Assembly (NCBI GenBank): GCA_012033335.1
Contig: JAAURB010000042.1
Coordinates: 1 to 43,012 of the forward strand
Direction of reading: 5' to 3'
Source: Oscillatoriales cyanobacterium RM2_1_1
GTDB taxonomy: Bacteria; Cyanobacteriota; Cyanobacteriia; Cyanobacteriales; Microcoleaceae
Length of the DNA: 43,012 bases
Shown: positions 17,978-25,373 of the stretch, piece after piece
Layout of the letters: each line of letters opens with the position of its first letter
Position numbering within the stretch: position 1 is the first letter of the stretch
Position numbers and translations under genes: made by a program
Notes under the pieces: generated by a model
What the model saw: only the letters and a program-made list of their open reading frames with translations
What the model was told of the DNA's origin: nothing
Database searches by the model: none

Positions 17978-18005
17978 ATCTCGGCTGCTAAAAAACAGCC
18001 GAGAT
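17978..18005. repeat. REP-like palindrome (CAGCCGAGA family)
   Basis: ATCTCGGCTG (17978-17987) pairs perfectly with CAGCCGAGAT (17996-18005) across an 8-base loop. A related stem with AACAGCCG/CGGCTGTT occurs at 22983-23001. It lies 130 bases after the HAD gene and may end that transcript, but similar stems are dispersed in cyanobacterial genomes, so it is listed as a repeat. Confidence 0.6.
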
Positions 18006-18160
18006 AGGGGTTCCTCCCAATTGACTCGATGCTCCGGAGTTGCTTTCAATCAGTATAATCAGAACTCAGGCTGAATCTAGCTCAAGTTTGAGGGATTTCT
18101 CAAAATGCATTAACAGTTGCTTTTACAGCAATTTTCAATCCCGTCGGGTACAGATCGAGG

Positions 18161-18188
18161 AAGAGGAATTGAGCAAGAGGAATTGAGG
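18161..18188. repeat. 14-bp tandem duplication
   Basis: AAGAGGAATTGAGC at 18161-18174 is followed at once by AAGAGGAATTGAGG at 18175-18188, one mismatch in 14. A further partial GAATTGG follows. Confidence 0.85.
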
Positions 18189-18298
18189 AATTGGTGACGC
18201 GCCGTGCCACCAACTGCCGGACTCCAGCACCATGAGAAATGCTACAAAAATGCTATAAACACGTTTTTAACTACAAATTTGATTACGTTAAATTTAGT

Positions 18299-18320
18299 TA
18301 CGTTGCAATTACGTTGCAAT
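18299..18320. repeat. 11-bp tandem duplication
   Basis: TACGTTGCAAT occurs twice without a gap (18299-18309 and 18310-18320), perfectly. A related TTACGTTAAATT precedes it. Confidence 0.85.
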
Positions 18321-18334
18321 TCCAAACCCATTTT

Positions 18335-18361
18335 AATCAGACGAATCTAATCAGACGAATC
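18335..18361. repeat. 14-bp tandem duplication before epimerase gene
   Basis: AATCAGACGAATCT (18335-18348) is repeated from 18349 with 13 bases matching (AATCAGACGAATC). It ends 20 bases before the ATG at 18382, inside the likely untranslated leader. Confidence 0.85.
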
Positions 18362-18381
18362 AGTAAACCAATCAAAATTCC

Positions 18382-19326
18382 ATGATGAAAATCGCAATTA
18401 CGGGGGCAACCGGGTTCGTGGGCAGCCGCCTGGTTGAACGGTTGAATTTAGAGAGCAGTCAAGTCGAGGGGCATCAAGTTCTGGTTTTGACTCGCAGCCC
18501 AGAACGGGCCCAAAGAATCTTTCCTGCTTCAGCCTATCCTCGGGTAGAAATTATGGGCTACACCCCCACAGAATCTGGGGAATGGCAACGGGCGATCGCG
18601 GGCTGTGACGGCGTGGTGAATCTGGCGGGGGCGGCGATCACCGACGAACGGTGGACACCCCAGCGCAAACAGGAAATTCTTAACAGTCGCGTGAAAACCA
18701 CCGAGAAGCTGGTGAAAGCCATTGACCAAGCAGAACCCCGCCCCAGGGTTTTAGTCAATGCGTCAGCCATTGGCTACTACGGCACGAGTGAGACGGCGAC
18801 GTTTGATGAAGCCAGTCATCCAGGAGATGACTTTCTAGCTCAGGTTTGTCAAGCCTGGGAGGCGACGGCAGCTCAGGTCAAGGCTGGAGGCACTCGTCTG
18901 GTGGTGTTGCGGTTTGGGATTGTCCTGGGGGACGGGGGCGCTCTGGAGAAAATGTTAACGCCGTTTCGCCTGTTTGCTGGGGGGCCTTTGGGCACTGGAA
19001 AGCAATGGTTTTCCTGGGTGCATCGGGAGGACGTGGTGAATTTGATTCTGTTCAGTTTGCAGCATCCAGAGGTGGAGGGGGTACTGAATGCCACAGCCCC
19101 CGATCCAGTGCGCATGGCTGAATTTTGCCAAACCCTGGGTCAGGTGCTGAATCGTCCCTCTTGGCTGCCCGTTCCCGGCTTTGCCCTAGAAGTGTTGTTG
19201 GGGGACTCAGCCAAGTTGGTTCTGGAGGGTCAGCAGGTGTTACCGAAACGCACCCTGGCGGCCAACTTTGACTACCAATATCCCAAATTAGAACCGGCCC
19301 TGAGGGAAATTTTACAGGGGAATTGA
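18382..19326 (+). CDS. TIGR01777-type epimerase (SulA/GC1/ThyD-like)
   Basis: The 314-residue member of the extended short-chain dehydrogenase fold begins with the nucleotide-binding motif ITGATGFVGSRL (about residues 5-16). It carries VNLAGAAITDERWT (about 78-91), the active-site region NASAIGYYG (about 125-133), and LRFGIVLGDGGALEKM (about 177-192), typical of the TIGR01777 family. Cyanobacterial and chloroplast members (SulA, GC1, ThyD) have been linked to cell or plastid division and thylakoid membranes, without a known substrate. A second ATG two codons... is adjacent (ATGATG), and either could start the protein. The DUF697 GTPase gene follows after 55 bases on the same strand, so the two may be cotranscribed. 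Confidence 0.9.
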   Translation: MMKIAITGATGFVGSRLVERLNLESSQVEGHQVLVLTRSPERAQRIFPASAYPRVEIMGYTPTESGEWQRAIAGCDGVVNLAGAAITDERWTPQRKQEILNSRVKTTEKLVKAIDQAEPRPRVLVNASAIGYYGTSETATFDEASHPGDDFLAQVCQAWEATAAQVKAGGTRLVVLRFGIVLGDGGALEKMLTPFRLFAGGPLGTGKQWFSWVHREDVVNLILFSLQHPEVEGVLNATAPDPVRMAEFCQTLGQVLNRPSWLPVPGFALEVLLGDSAKLVLEGQQVLPKRTLAANFDYQYPKLEPALREILQGN

Positions 19327-19381
19327 GCGACAGGGGAAAAGAACACCGTAAAATTCAAGCAGTAATGCGTACTAACTTCCC

Positions 19382-20791
19382 ATGATTGCTTCTGATTCCC
19401 CGGATGCTGCCCTTGAGCGGGCTCGCACCAGTTTACGTCAGTCTTTGAACCGTTATTCCCAGTGGCAGCGCCAGCGTCGGACTACCACCCCCGAAATGCG
19501 GGCTACCCTGAAGACCCAGTTGGATATCATTTCAGCCAACCTGGAGAAACTGGATCAAAATCTGGTCCGGGTGGCGACCTTTGGATTGGTCAGTCGGGGC
19601 AAATCCGCTGTCTTGAATGCTCTGTTGGGTCAAAAGCTCCTGCAAACTGGGCCATTACATGGGGTAACCCAGTGGCCCCGGTTCGTGCGCTGGGAGGTGA
19701 ATGCAGACTCTTGGCGGGGGGTTGATGGATTTCAGGTAGAGTTGATTGATACGCCGGGCCTCGATGAGGTTGGGGGAGAGGTGCGGGGAGAAATGGCCCG
19801 AGAGATTACCCGTCAGGCGGATCTGATTTTGTTCGTGGTTTCTGGGGATCTGACCCGAACTGAATATGATGCCCTGGTGGAACTCCGCAAAGCCCAGAAA
19901 CCTTTGATTCTGGTATTTAACAAAGTCGATTTATTTACCCCAGCCGAACAGGACAGAATCTATCAAAGTTTGCAGAGATTGGCCCTCGATGAGGAACCGG
20001 AGGACTGGGAGTTAGAGCCTGATTCTGAGCCCTTTGTCCCTCGTTCTAGCTATAAAGCCTCCTCAACTCGTCCCTGGGATATTGTCAAGGTGGCGGCAGA
20101 CCCAGCTCCGATTCAGGTGCGGACGCAATGGCCCGATGGTCGAGTCACCCAGGAGTTAGAAAAGCCCCCGGCCCAGGTTGAAGCCCTCAAGGCAGCGATT
20201 ATCGAGCTTCTGAGTCAGGATGGTTCCTCCTTGTTGGCGTTGAATGCCCTAGTGCAGTCCCGCTCAGCAGAACAGAATATTGCCCGCAAGAGTATATTTT
20301 TGCTCCAAGCCGAATCCGATGATCTAATTTGGACATTCACCCGGTACAAGGCCCTGGGGGTGGCGTTGAATCCCATTGCCCTCCTCGATATAGTCGGGGC
20401 CTCGGTAACTGATCTGATGATGATTCGAGCCCTGGCCCGATTATATGGATTGCCGATGACCAGTTACGAAGCGGGGAAACTCCTGCAAAAAATCATTTTC
20501 AGTTCGGGGGGATTGATCCTAGCGGAAATTGGCAGTGGAGCCCTGATGGGTTTGGGTAAAACCGCCGCAGGGCTGGCCACGAATATTACAACCTATGCTG
20601 GAGTTGCGATCACCCAAGCCTCCATCGCCGCCTATGGAACCTATGCCATTGGGCGTTCGGCTCAAATTTATCTAGAGCAGGGATGTACCTGGGGAGAGTT
20701 GGGGATCGATACGGTGATTCAAGAAATCATGGGAAATTTAGACCGGGAAAATTTGCTCTATCAGCTTCAGCAGGAACTCCAAAGACAGTAG
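19382..20791 (+). CDS. DUF697-type membrane-associated GTPase
   Basis: The 469-residue protein joins a GTPase domain to a hydrophobic C-terminal domain. The G1 loop is GLVSRGKS (68-75), G3 is DTPG (123-126) and G4 is NKVD (180-183). Residues about 330-430 match the DUF697 style (PIALLDIVGASVTDLMMIRA, then glycine-rich hydrophobic stretches) and probably insert into or lie on a membrane. The N-terminal 60 residues are helical and basic. Such proteins occur throughout cyanobacteria and chloroplast lineages; their cargo is unknown, but membrane organisation or trafficking roles are commonly suspected. It is 55 bases behind the SulA/GC1-like gene and convergent, with a 30-base gap, with the ABC exporter. 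Confidence 0.85.
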   Translation: MIASDSPDAALERARTSLRQSLNRYSQWQRQRRTTTPEMRATLKTQLDIISANLEKLDQNLVRVATFGLVSRGKSAVLNALLGQKLLQTGPLHGVTQWPRFVRWEVNADSWRGVDGFQVELIDTPGLDEVGGEVRGEMAREITRQADLILFVVSGDLTRTEYDALVELRKAQKPLILVFNKVDLFTPAEQDRIYQSLQRLALDEEPEDWELEPDSEPFVPRSSYKASSTRPWDIVKVAADPAPIQVRTQWPDGRVTQELEKPPAQVEALKAAIIELLSQDGSSLLALNALVQSRSAEQNIARKSIFLLQAESDDLIWTFTRYKALGVALNPIALLDIVGASVTDLMMIRALARLYGLPMTSYEAGKLLQKIIFSSGGLILAEIGSGALMGLGKTAAGLATNITTYAGVAITQASIAAYGTYAIGRSAQIYLEQGCTWGELGIDTVIQEIMGNLDRENLLYQLQQELQRQ

Positions 20792-20821
20792 TAGATCATA
20801 GATTATCCACTTCCACTAGAC

Positions 20822-22663
20822 CTAGGCCATCAATTCTCCAGTTTCCTGCAACCCATGGAGCCGTTGATAGATTCCTTGCTGGTTGAGCAGCTCCTCGTGG
20901 CTACCGACTTCTACGATTTTGCCCTGATCGAGCACAACAATTTTATCCGCCTCCCGAATCGTACTTAAACGGTGGGCAATAATAATCGTGGTGCGGGTTC
21001 CCAGAATACTCTCCATCGCTAACTGGATTGACCGTTCTGACTCATAGTCCAGGCTAGAGGTGGCCTCATCAAACACCAGCACATCTGGATTGACTAGTAA
21101 AGCCCGGGCGATCCCCAACCGTTGTTTCTGCCCGCCGGAAAGTCGCACCCCCCGTTCCCCTACAATTGTGTAGTATGCGTCGGGCAATAGATGAATAAAT
21201 TCATCAACTCGGGCGATCCGGCAGGCTTCCTCCACTTCAGCAAAGGTCGCCGTTGGGTTGCCATAGGTCAGGTTATCCAGCAAGGTTCCATTAAAGACAT
21301 CAACATCCTGATGGACAATCGCCAGCCGCTGCCGGTAGCCGGTCACATCTAAGCTGCGAATGTCATCCCCATCCATCAGGATCTGTCCCTGATTCGGCTC
21401 AAAATACCGAAATAACAGCTTTACCAAGGTTGACTTCCCCGAACCGGAACGTCCCACCAACGCCACGGTCTGATGGGGTTCAATCAATAAATTGATATCT
21501 TGGAGTACGGGTTTTTCAGGGTCATAGCCAAAGGCGACGTGGGAGAGCTGGATTTTGCCAGTAAACCGATAGGCATCGGCTGGGGATTGCTGGGCTGAGG
21601 TTCTATTCAGGTTGACTGCATCCTTGCCCTCTGGTAACTGCATGAACTCATGGAACCGCAACATCGAAGCATAGCGCCGGGCAAAGATTTCCGCAAAGCC
21701 GCTGATCGGGGTGATTTCGGAATAGGCCATGCTGGCCAGGGTATAGACCGTAACAAAGTAGCCCAGGGAAATTCTCCCGGCTGCCGCCGCCGCCAGAGAG
21801 AATCCCAAGACCAGAAATAAACAAAACTGCACCACTGTCGTTCTACAGGTGATCAGCCGAACGTAGCCCCGATGAATCCGATTCACGACTACGATTTGCT
21901 CTCGACTGAAGCGAGTACTTTGGCGCTGAAGTTCCTGCGCTTCTGTGGCAAAGGCTTTGACAGTTTTGATATTGGTAATAATTTCCGAGTTACGACTCTC
22001 CGTATTTTCCTGATAGCGATCGACAATTTCCTCCAGGTCAGTTAACTGCTTCAGAGTGGGCAAGGTGAACGCCAGAATCACAAAGAAAGACAGAACGAAT
22101 AGCAAAGCAATCCGCCATTGAATCATCCAAAGCACTGCAAAAATTCCCACTAGGCGAATCACTTTTGGGATCAGTTGACCGGCAATTTCTGGATATGTCC
22201 AGGTATGATTGGCCAGTCCTCGAGCTACTCGCCCAGCTACCCGACCCGGATTATTCTCGTCATAAAATTCCAGGGGCAAGGTCAGCACTTTTTTGACCGA
22301 GAGCTGCTGATGATCCCGTCGGGCCGCCAAGGGAATCAGCCAGTGGAACCAATCGCCGAGCCAGGGCTGTACTGGAGCTTTGGCTACTGTGACTAAAAAG
22401 ATTACCCCCAGCAGCGTCAACAGGGAAAATTGAGTCGTCATTGCCGTATCCGTCAGGGAGGCGATCGCCTCAACAAACCCCTGAGTCCACTGATCCAGGG
22501 ATTGACCCGAGAGCACATTCAAAATCTGACCAATGGCATAGGGCACAGCCAGATCCAGAACCTCAAATAAACTCGATGCACCAACGCTCAACAATGAAAG
22601 GGGCCAATATCGCCGATAGTACTGGCAGATATCCCATAGGGTAGCCATAGATTTAGGTGGCAC
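20822..22663 (-). CDS. ABC exporter, fused permease and ATPase
   Basis: The 613-residue half-transporter works as a dimer. The N-terminal about 330 residues form six membrane helices of the type I exporter fold. The C-terminal nucleotide-binding domain has Walker A VGRSGSGKSTL (about 408-418), signature LSGGQKQRLGIARALL (about 512-527), Walker B VLVFDEATSSLD (about 533-544) and the switch histidine in IIIAHRLST. The substrate could be lipid, peptide or drug and cannot be told from sequence. It starts at the ATG at 22661-22663 and has a 599-base spacer upstream. It is complete with no odd residues. Confidence 0.93.
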   Translation of the reverse strand: MPPKSMATLWDICQYYRRYWPLSLLSVGASSLFEVLDLAVPYAIGQILNVLSGQSLDQWTQGFVEAIASLTDTAMTTQFSLLTLLGVIFLVTVAKAPVQPWLGDWFHWLIPLAARRDHQQLSVKKVLTLPLEFYDENNPGRVAGRVARGLANHTWTYPEIAGQLIPKVIRLVGIFAVLWMIQWRIALLFVLSFFVILAFTLPTLKQLTDLEEIVDRYQENTESRNSEIITNIKTVKAFATEAQELQRQSTRFSREQIVVVNRIHRGYVRLITCRTTVVQFCLFLVLGFSLAAAAAGRISLGYFVTVYTLASMAYSEITPISGFAEIFARRYASMLRFHEFMQLPEGKDAVNLNRTSAQQSPADAYRFTGKIQLSHVAFGYDPEKPVLQDINLLIEPHQTVALVGRSGSGKSTLVKLLFRYFEPNQGQILMDGDDIRSLDVTGYRQRLAIVHQDVDVFNGTLLDNLTYGNPTATFAEVEEACRIARVDEFIHLLPDAYYTIVGERGVRLSGGQKQRLGIARALLVNPDVLVFDEATSSLDYESERSIQLAMESILGTRTTIIIAHRLSTIREADKIVVLDQGKIVEVGSHEELLNQQGIYQRLHGLQETGELMA

Positions 22664-22897
22664 TCAGCCATGCGACAACTAGACTACAATTATAATACAA
22701 GCCCGGAAAAAATGAACTGGCTGGTTTAAGGGATTTCCTGAAAAGAGTTTACCGATACCTTCGGCAAGGTTAAGGGGATTCCCCTCCGGGACTTATCTCC
22801 ACGCAGGTGTGAGGCGGGAATGACGGGACTGGTATTTTAATTCCCAAAAATCACCTCAGGAAAATCTGTCCAATCAGCAGATGCAAATCTTGTGATC

Positions 22898-22912
22898 CAG
22901 GCAAGATGCCTG
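22898..22912. repeat. REP-like palindrome (CAGGCA family)
   Basis: CAGGCA-AGA-TGCCTG forms a perfect 6-bp stem. With its TTGTGAT flank it matches, in opposite orientation, the element at 782-798 (flank ATCACAG), which shows that they are copies of one dispersed repeat. Confidence 0.65.
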
Positions 22913-22982
22913 CTGGAAAACAGCCAAGACCTCAGTGTTGATCAAATTAAATACAAATCCTGTTCTACCTTAATTTTGAGGA

Positions 22983-23001
22983 AACAGCCGTCTCGGCTGT
23001 T
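22983..23001. repeat. REP-like palindrome (CAGCCG family)
   Basis: AACAGCCG-TCT-CGGCTGTT is a perfect 8-bp stem with a 3-base loop, related to the hairpin at 17978-18005 through the CAGCCGAGA/TCTCGGCTG core. Confidence 0.6.
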
Positions 23002-23169
23002 CTACCGCCATCCATGAGTCAAAGGCTCCGTCAGACTCAATAATTTTAACCTTAGAGTGAGGGGTGGTGTGCCTCCCTCTAGGGCCTGAAACTGAATACC
23101 CAGGTTGAGCCGCGACCCAAGAGCAACTATCCCCGCAGGCAGATGTCACCATTCAGGGGTTGGAGCTTT

Positions 23170-23199
23170 TAAAATTCAAGTAGTTAAAATTCAAGTAGT
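23170..23199. repeat. Perfect 15-bp tandem duplication
   Basis: TAAAATTCAAGTAGT is repeated exactly (23170-23184 and 23185-23199), followed by a looser AGGATTCAA. It lies 63 bases upstream of the HD-domain gene start. Confidence 0.9.
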
Positions 23200-23262
23200 A
23201 GGATTCAATCAATTGGATCAGACTTTCACCTACTCCCTCAGCCCTGTGCACCTTAACTGGCC

Positions 23263-24108
23263 ATGTTGTTTAATGCCGTTGAACTTTTAATTGATATTTT
23301 TGTTGAGAAGCTGCGAGACGGTTACCATCGCACCTATGGCGGTTATAAAGCGGATTATGCTGAAATTGTCGGCTGGGCAGGCAGTATGGCTTTAGAGAAT
23401 ATTGCCAACAGTGATGCTCTTTACCATGATATTGAGCATACGATTTTAGTAACTTTAGTGGGTCAGGAGATTCTTCGCGGAAAACATATTCGAGAAGGAG
23501 GGGTTTCCTGCGAAGATTGGCTGCACTTTTTGATTTCTCTAGTTTGTCATGATATTGGCTATGTCAAGGGCGTTTGCCTCCAGGATCGTGATGGCTGGTA
23601 TGCCACGGGGGAAGATGGCGAGATGGTTAATCTCCCGGAAGGATGTACCGATGCTAGTTTGACCCCCTACCATGTTGATCGGGCCAAACTATTTGTCCAG
23701 GAACGATTTGGCGGTCACAAACTGATTGATACTACGGTGATCAAGCACAATATTGAGCTCACCCGGTTTCCGGTTCCTAAGGAGTCTGATCACCAAGATA
23801 CAATTCGTTATCCAGGTTTGGTGCGGGCGGCGGATTTGATTGGGCAATTGAGTGATCCGCGCTATCTGAAAAAAGTTAGTGCTTTATTTTATGAGTTTGA
23901 AGAGACGGGCTTCAATCGAAAAATTGGCTACAAAAATCCAGGGGATTTGCGGAGAAATTACCCAAAATTTTACTGGGATGGGGTTTTTCCTTATATTAAG
24001 GAAGCTCAATACTATCTTTCCTTAACTCAAGATGGGAAGCAAATTATTGCGAACCTTTACTCTAATGTCTTTGTTGTTGAACATGATGAAATCACCACCC
24101 AGGTATAA
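23263..24108 (+). CDS. HD-domain metal-dependent phosphohydrolase-like protein
   Basis: The 281-residue soluble protein contains the HD-type metal-binding pattern: a histidine in ALYHDIEHT (about residues 52-60), the HD pair in VCHDIGYVKG (about 94-103), and a downstream aspartate in VRAADLIGQLSDP. The TYGGYKADYAEIVGWAG start (about 24-40) is the form I recall from a cyanobacteria-wide group annotated as metal-dependent phosphohydrolase. HD proteins hydrolyse phosphomonoesters or phosphodiesters, often nucleotides or second messengers; the substrate here is unknown. It heads a co-directional run with the AI-2E-type and permease genes (gaps 47 and 33 bases). Confidence 0.82.
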   Translation: MLFNAVELLIDIFVEKLRDGYHRTYGGYKADYAEIVGWAGSMALENIANSDALYHDIEHTILVTLVGQEILRGKHIREGGVSCEDWLHFLISLVCHDIGYVKGVCLQDRDGWYATGEDGEMVNLPEGCTDASLTPYHVDRAKLFVQERFGGHKLIDTTVIKHNIELTRFPVPKESDHQDTIRYPGLVRAADLIGQLSDPRYLKKVSALFYEFEETGFNRKIGYKNPGDLRRNYPKFYWDGVFPYIKEAQYYLSLTQDGKQIIANLYSNVFVVEHDEITTQV

Positions 24109-24134
24109 ATCCAAAATCTAATAGGAATTGCTCA

Positions 24135-24162
24135 AAAATTAATGGATAAAAATTAATGGATA
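24135..24162. repeat. 14-bp tandem duplication of a start-codon region
   Basis: AAAATTAATGGATA occurs twice in a row (24135-24148 and 24149-24162). Each unit carries an ATG (24142 and 24156). The first ATG reads only Met-Asp-Lys-Asn before a TAA; the second opens the AI-2E-type gene. The duplication therefore created a 4-codon decoy frame immediately upstream of the true start. Confidence 0.9.
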
Positions 24163-25337
24163 ATAGTACTGATAGCATTCATACTACCAATAACCTTTTC
24201 TCTCCCATTCAAAAGTTCTTAATTACCTGGTTGTTGCTTCTGATTACAGGAGCCCTCACCCTGAGCGCCATTGAATATGTAGGTGAACTGATAGGAATTC
24301 TGGTCACAGCGGGGCTGATTGCTTTTGTGCTGAATTATCCTGTGATTGTGCTCCAACGCTATCTTCCCAGGGGGCTGGCGGCGGCCCTAGTTTATCTGAT
24401 TGCAGCCATTATTGTGGTGGTTTTCGGCTTAACTATTGTCCCTCCAGTCCTGATTCAGGGGCGACAGTTAGTGACTCGGTTTCCAGATTTATTAGAGTCA
24501 GGCAAACAACAACTGATAGCCCTACAAACCTGGAGCACCGAACGGAATTTGCCGTTCAACTTTGTCGTTTTACAACAGCAATTATTTACAAAATTTCAGG
24601 GGGGAGCTGATTTAATTGCGGCTCGGGGATTTGGCCTTGTATTAGGTACATTTAACTGGTTTATTGATTTTGTTTTGATTCTGGTGATCTCGTTTTATAT
24701 GTTGTTAGACGGAGAACGACTATGGCAGGGAATTACCCAGTTTTTCTCCCCTAAGGTTCGCCATGTTTTAACAGAATCTCTAGCCCGAAATCTCCAAGGA
24801 TTTGTGGTGGGTCAGTTCGTTTTAGGGGCATTTATGGCGATCACATTAACCCTGACATTTTCGATTCTACAGGTTCCCTATTTTTTAGTATTTGCGGTGT
24901 TTATTGGATTGATGGAAGTAATCCCATTCATTGGAGCCACCCTGGGAATCGGTACAGTCACTATCATTGTGGCTTTTATTGATATCTGGCTAGCTTTGAA
25001 GGTGTTGGTCGCAGCGGTGATCCTGCAACAAATTAAAGATAATCTGGTTACCCCTCGAATCATGGGTAATATCACTGGATTGAGCCCCGTAGTGATTTTT
25101 TCCGTCTTGATTTTAGGGGGGGAAACGGGCGGACTGCTTGGGGTAATTCTGGCGATTCCGCTCACGGGTGTTGTCAAAAGTATTGTGGAAGTTTTGCTCG
25201 ATCCGGATTCTCCCCCGCAAACCGGCTCTTTTTTTGCCAATCCATTTGATCAGGACTTAGAATTAGAAGAACAATTCAGCAAAGATTCTATCCAGAATTC
25301 TTCAAAGGATGCTGAAGAAGTTTTGACGGTCAGTTAG
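24156..25337 (+). CDS. AI-2E family / PerM-type membrane transporter
   Basis: The 393-residue protein has about eight transmembrane helices. The family features are an N-terminal pair of helices (about 20-60), a soluble stretch with amphipathic helices (about 105-160), and the conserved block near residues 265-345 with MEVIPFIGATLGIG and QIKDNLVTPRIMGNITGLSPV. Members include TqsA (AI-2 release) and Na+/H+ antiporters, so the substrate here is open. Start choice: the ATG at 24156 is the second unit of a tandem duplication, and the earlier ATG at 24142 is closed after four codons. The acidic C-terminal tail is cytoplasmic. Confidence 0.88.
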   Translation: MDNSTDSIHTTNNLFSPIQKFLITWLLLLITGALTLSAIEYVGELIGILVTAGLIAFVLNYPVIVLQRYLPRGLAAALVYLIAAIIVVVFGLTIVPPVLIQGRQLVTRFPDLLESGKQQLIALQTWSTERNLPFNFVVLQQQLFTKFQGGADLIAARGFGLVLGTFNWFIDFVLILVISFYMLLDGERLWQGITQFFSPKVRHVLTESLARNLQGFVVGQFVLGAFMAITLTLTFSILQVPYFLVFAVFIGLMEVIPFIGATLGIGTVTIIVAFIDIWLALKVLVAAVILQQIKDNLVTPRIMGNITGLSPVVIFSVLILGGETGGLLGVILAIPLTGVVKSIVEVLLDPDSPPQTGSFFANPFDQDLELEEQFSKDSIQNSSKDAEEVLTVS

Positions 25338-25373
25338 TCAAGAGTCAGTTAGTTAAGGGTCAATTAGTCAATG
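25329..25373. repeat. Three 15-bp tandem repeats spanning a gene junction
   Basis: The units start at 25329 (GTCAGTTAGTCAAGA), 25344 (GTCAGTTAGTTAAGG) and 25359 (GTCAATTAGTCAATG). Unit 1 holds the TAG stop of the AI-2E-type gene (25335-25337) and unit 3 ends with the ATG of the permease gene (25371-25373). The whole intergenic spacer is thus made of repeats. Confidence 0.9.

Larger units (their letters stand above)
17852..18381. other. 530-bp non-coding spacer with hairpin and tandem duplications
   Basis: No gene was found. It contains a 10-bp-stem hairpin at 17978-18005 and three short tandem duplications at 18161-18188, 18299-18320 and 18335-18361, each listed separately. The 3' part must carry the promoter of the epimerase gene that begins at 18382. 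Confidence 0.6.
22664..23262. other. 599-bp divergent spacer rich in small repeats
   Basis: No gene is supported. It holds two REP-like palindromes (22898-22912 and 22983-23001), a small palindrome AGGGGATTCCCCT near 22772, and a perfect 15-bp tandem duplication (23170-23199). It must also carry promoters for the ABC exporter (minus) and the HD-domain gene (plus). Confidence 0.6.

Noticed and set aside
25329-25373. CRISPR array
   Set aside because: The repeats are contiguous 15-bp units without spacers, and no cas genes are present anywhere in the window.
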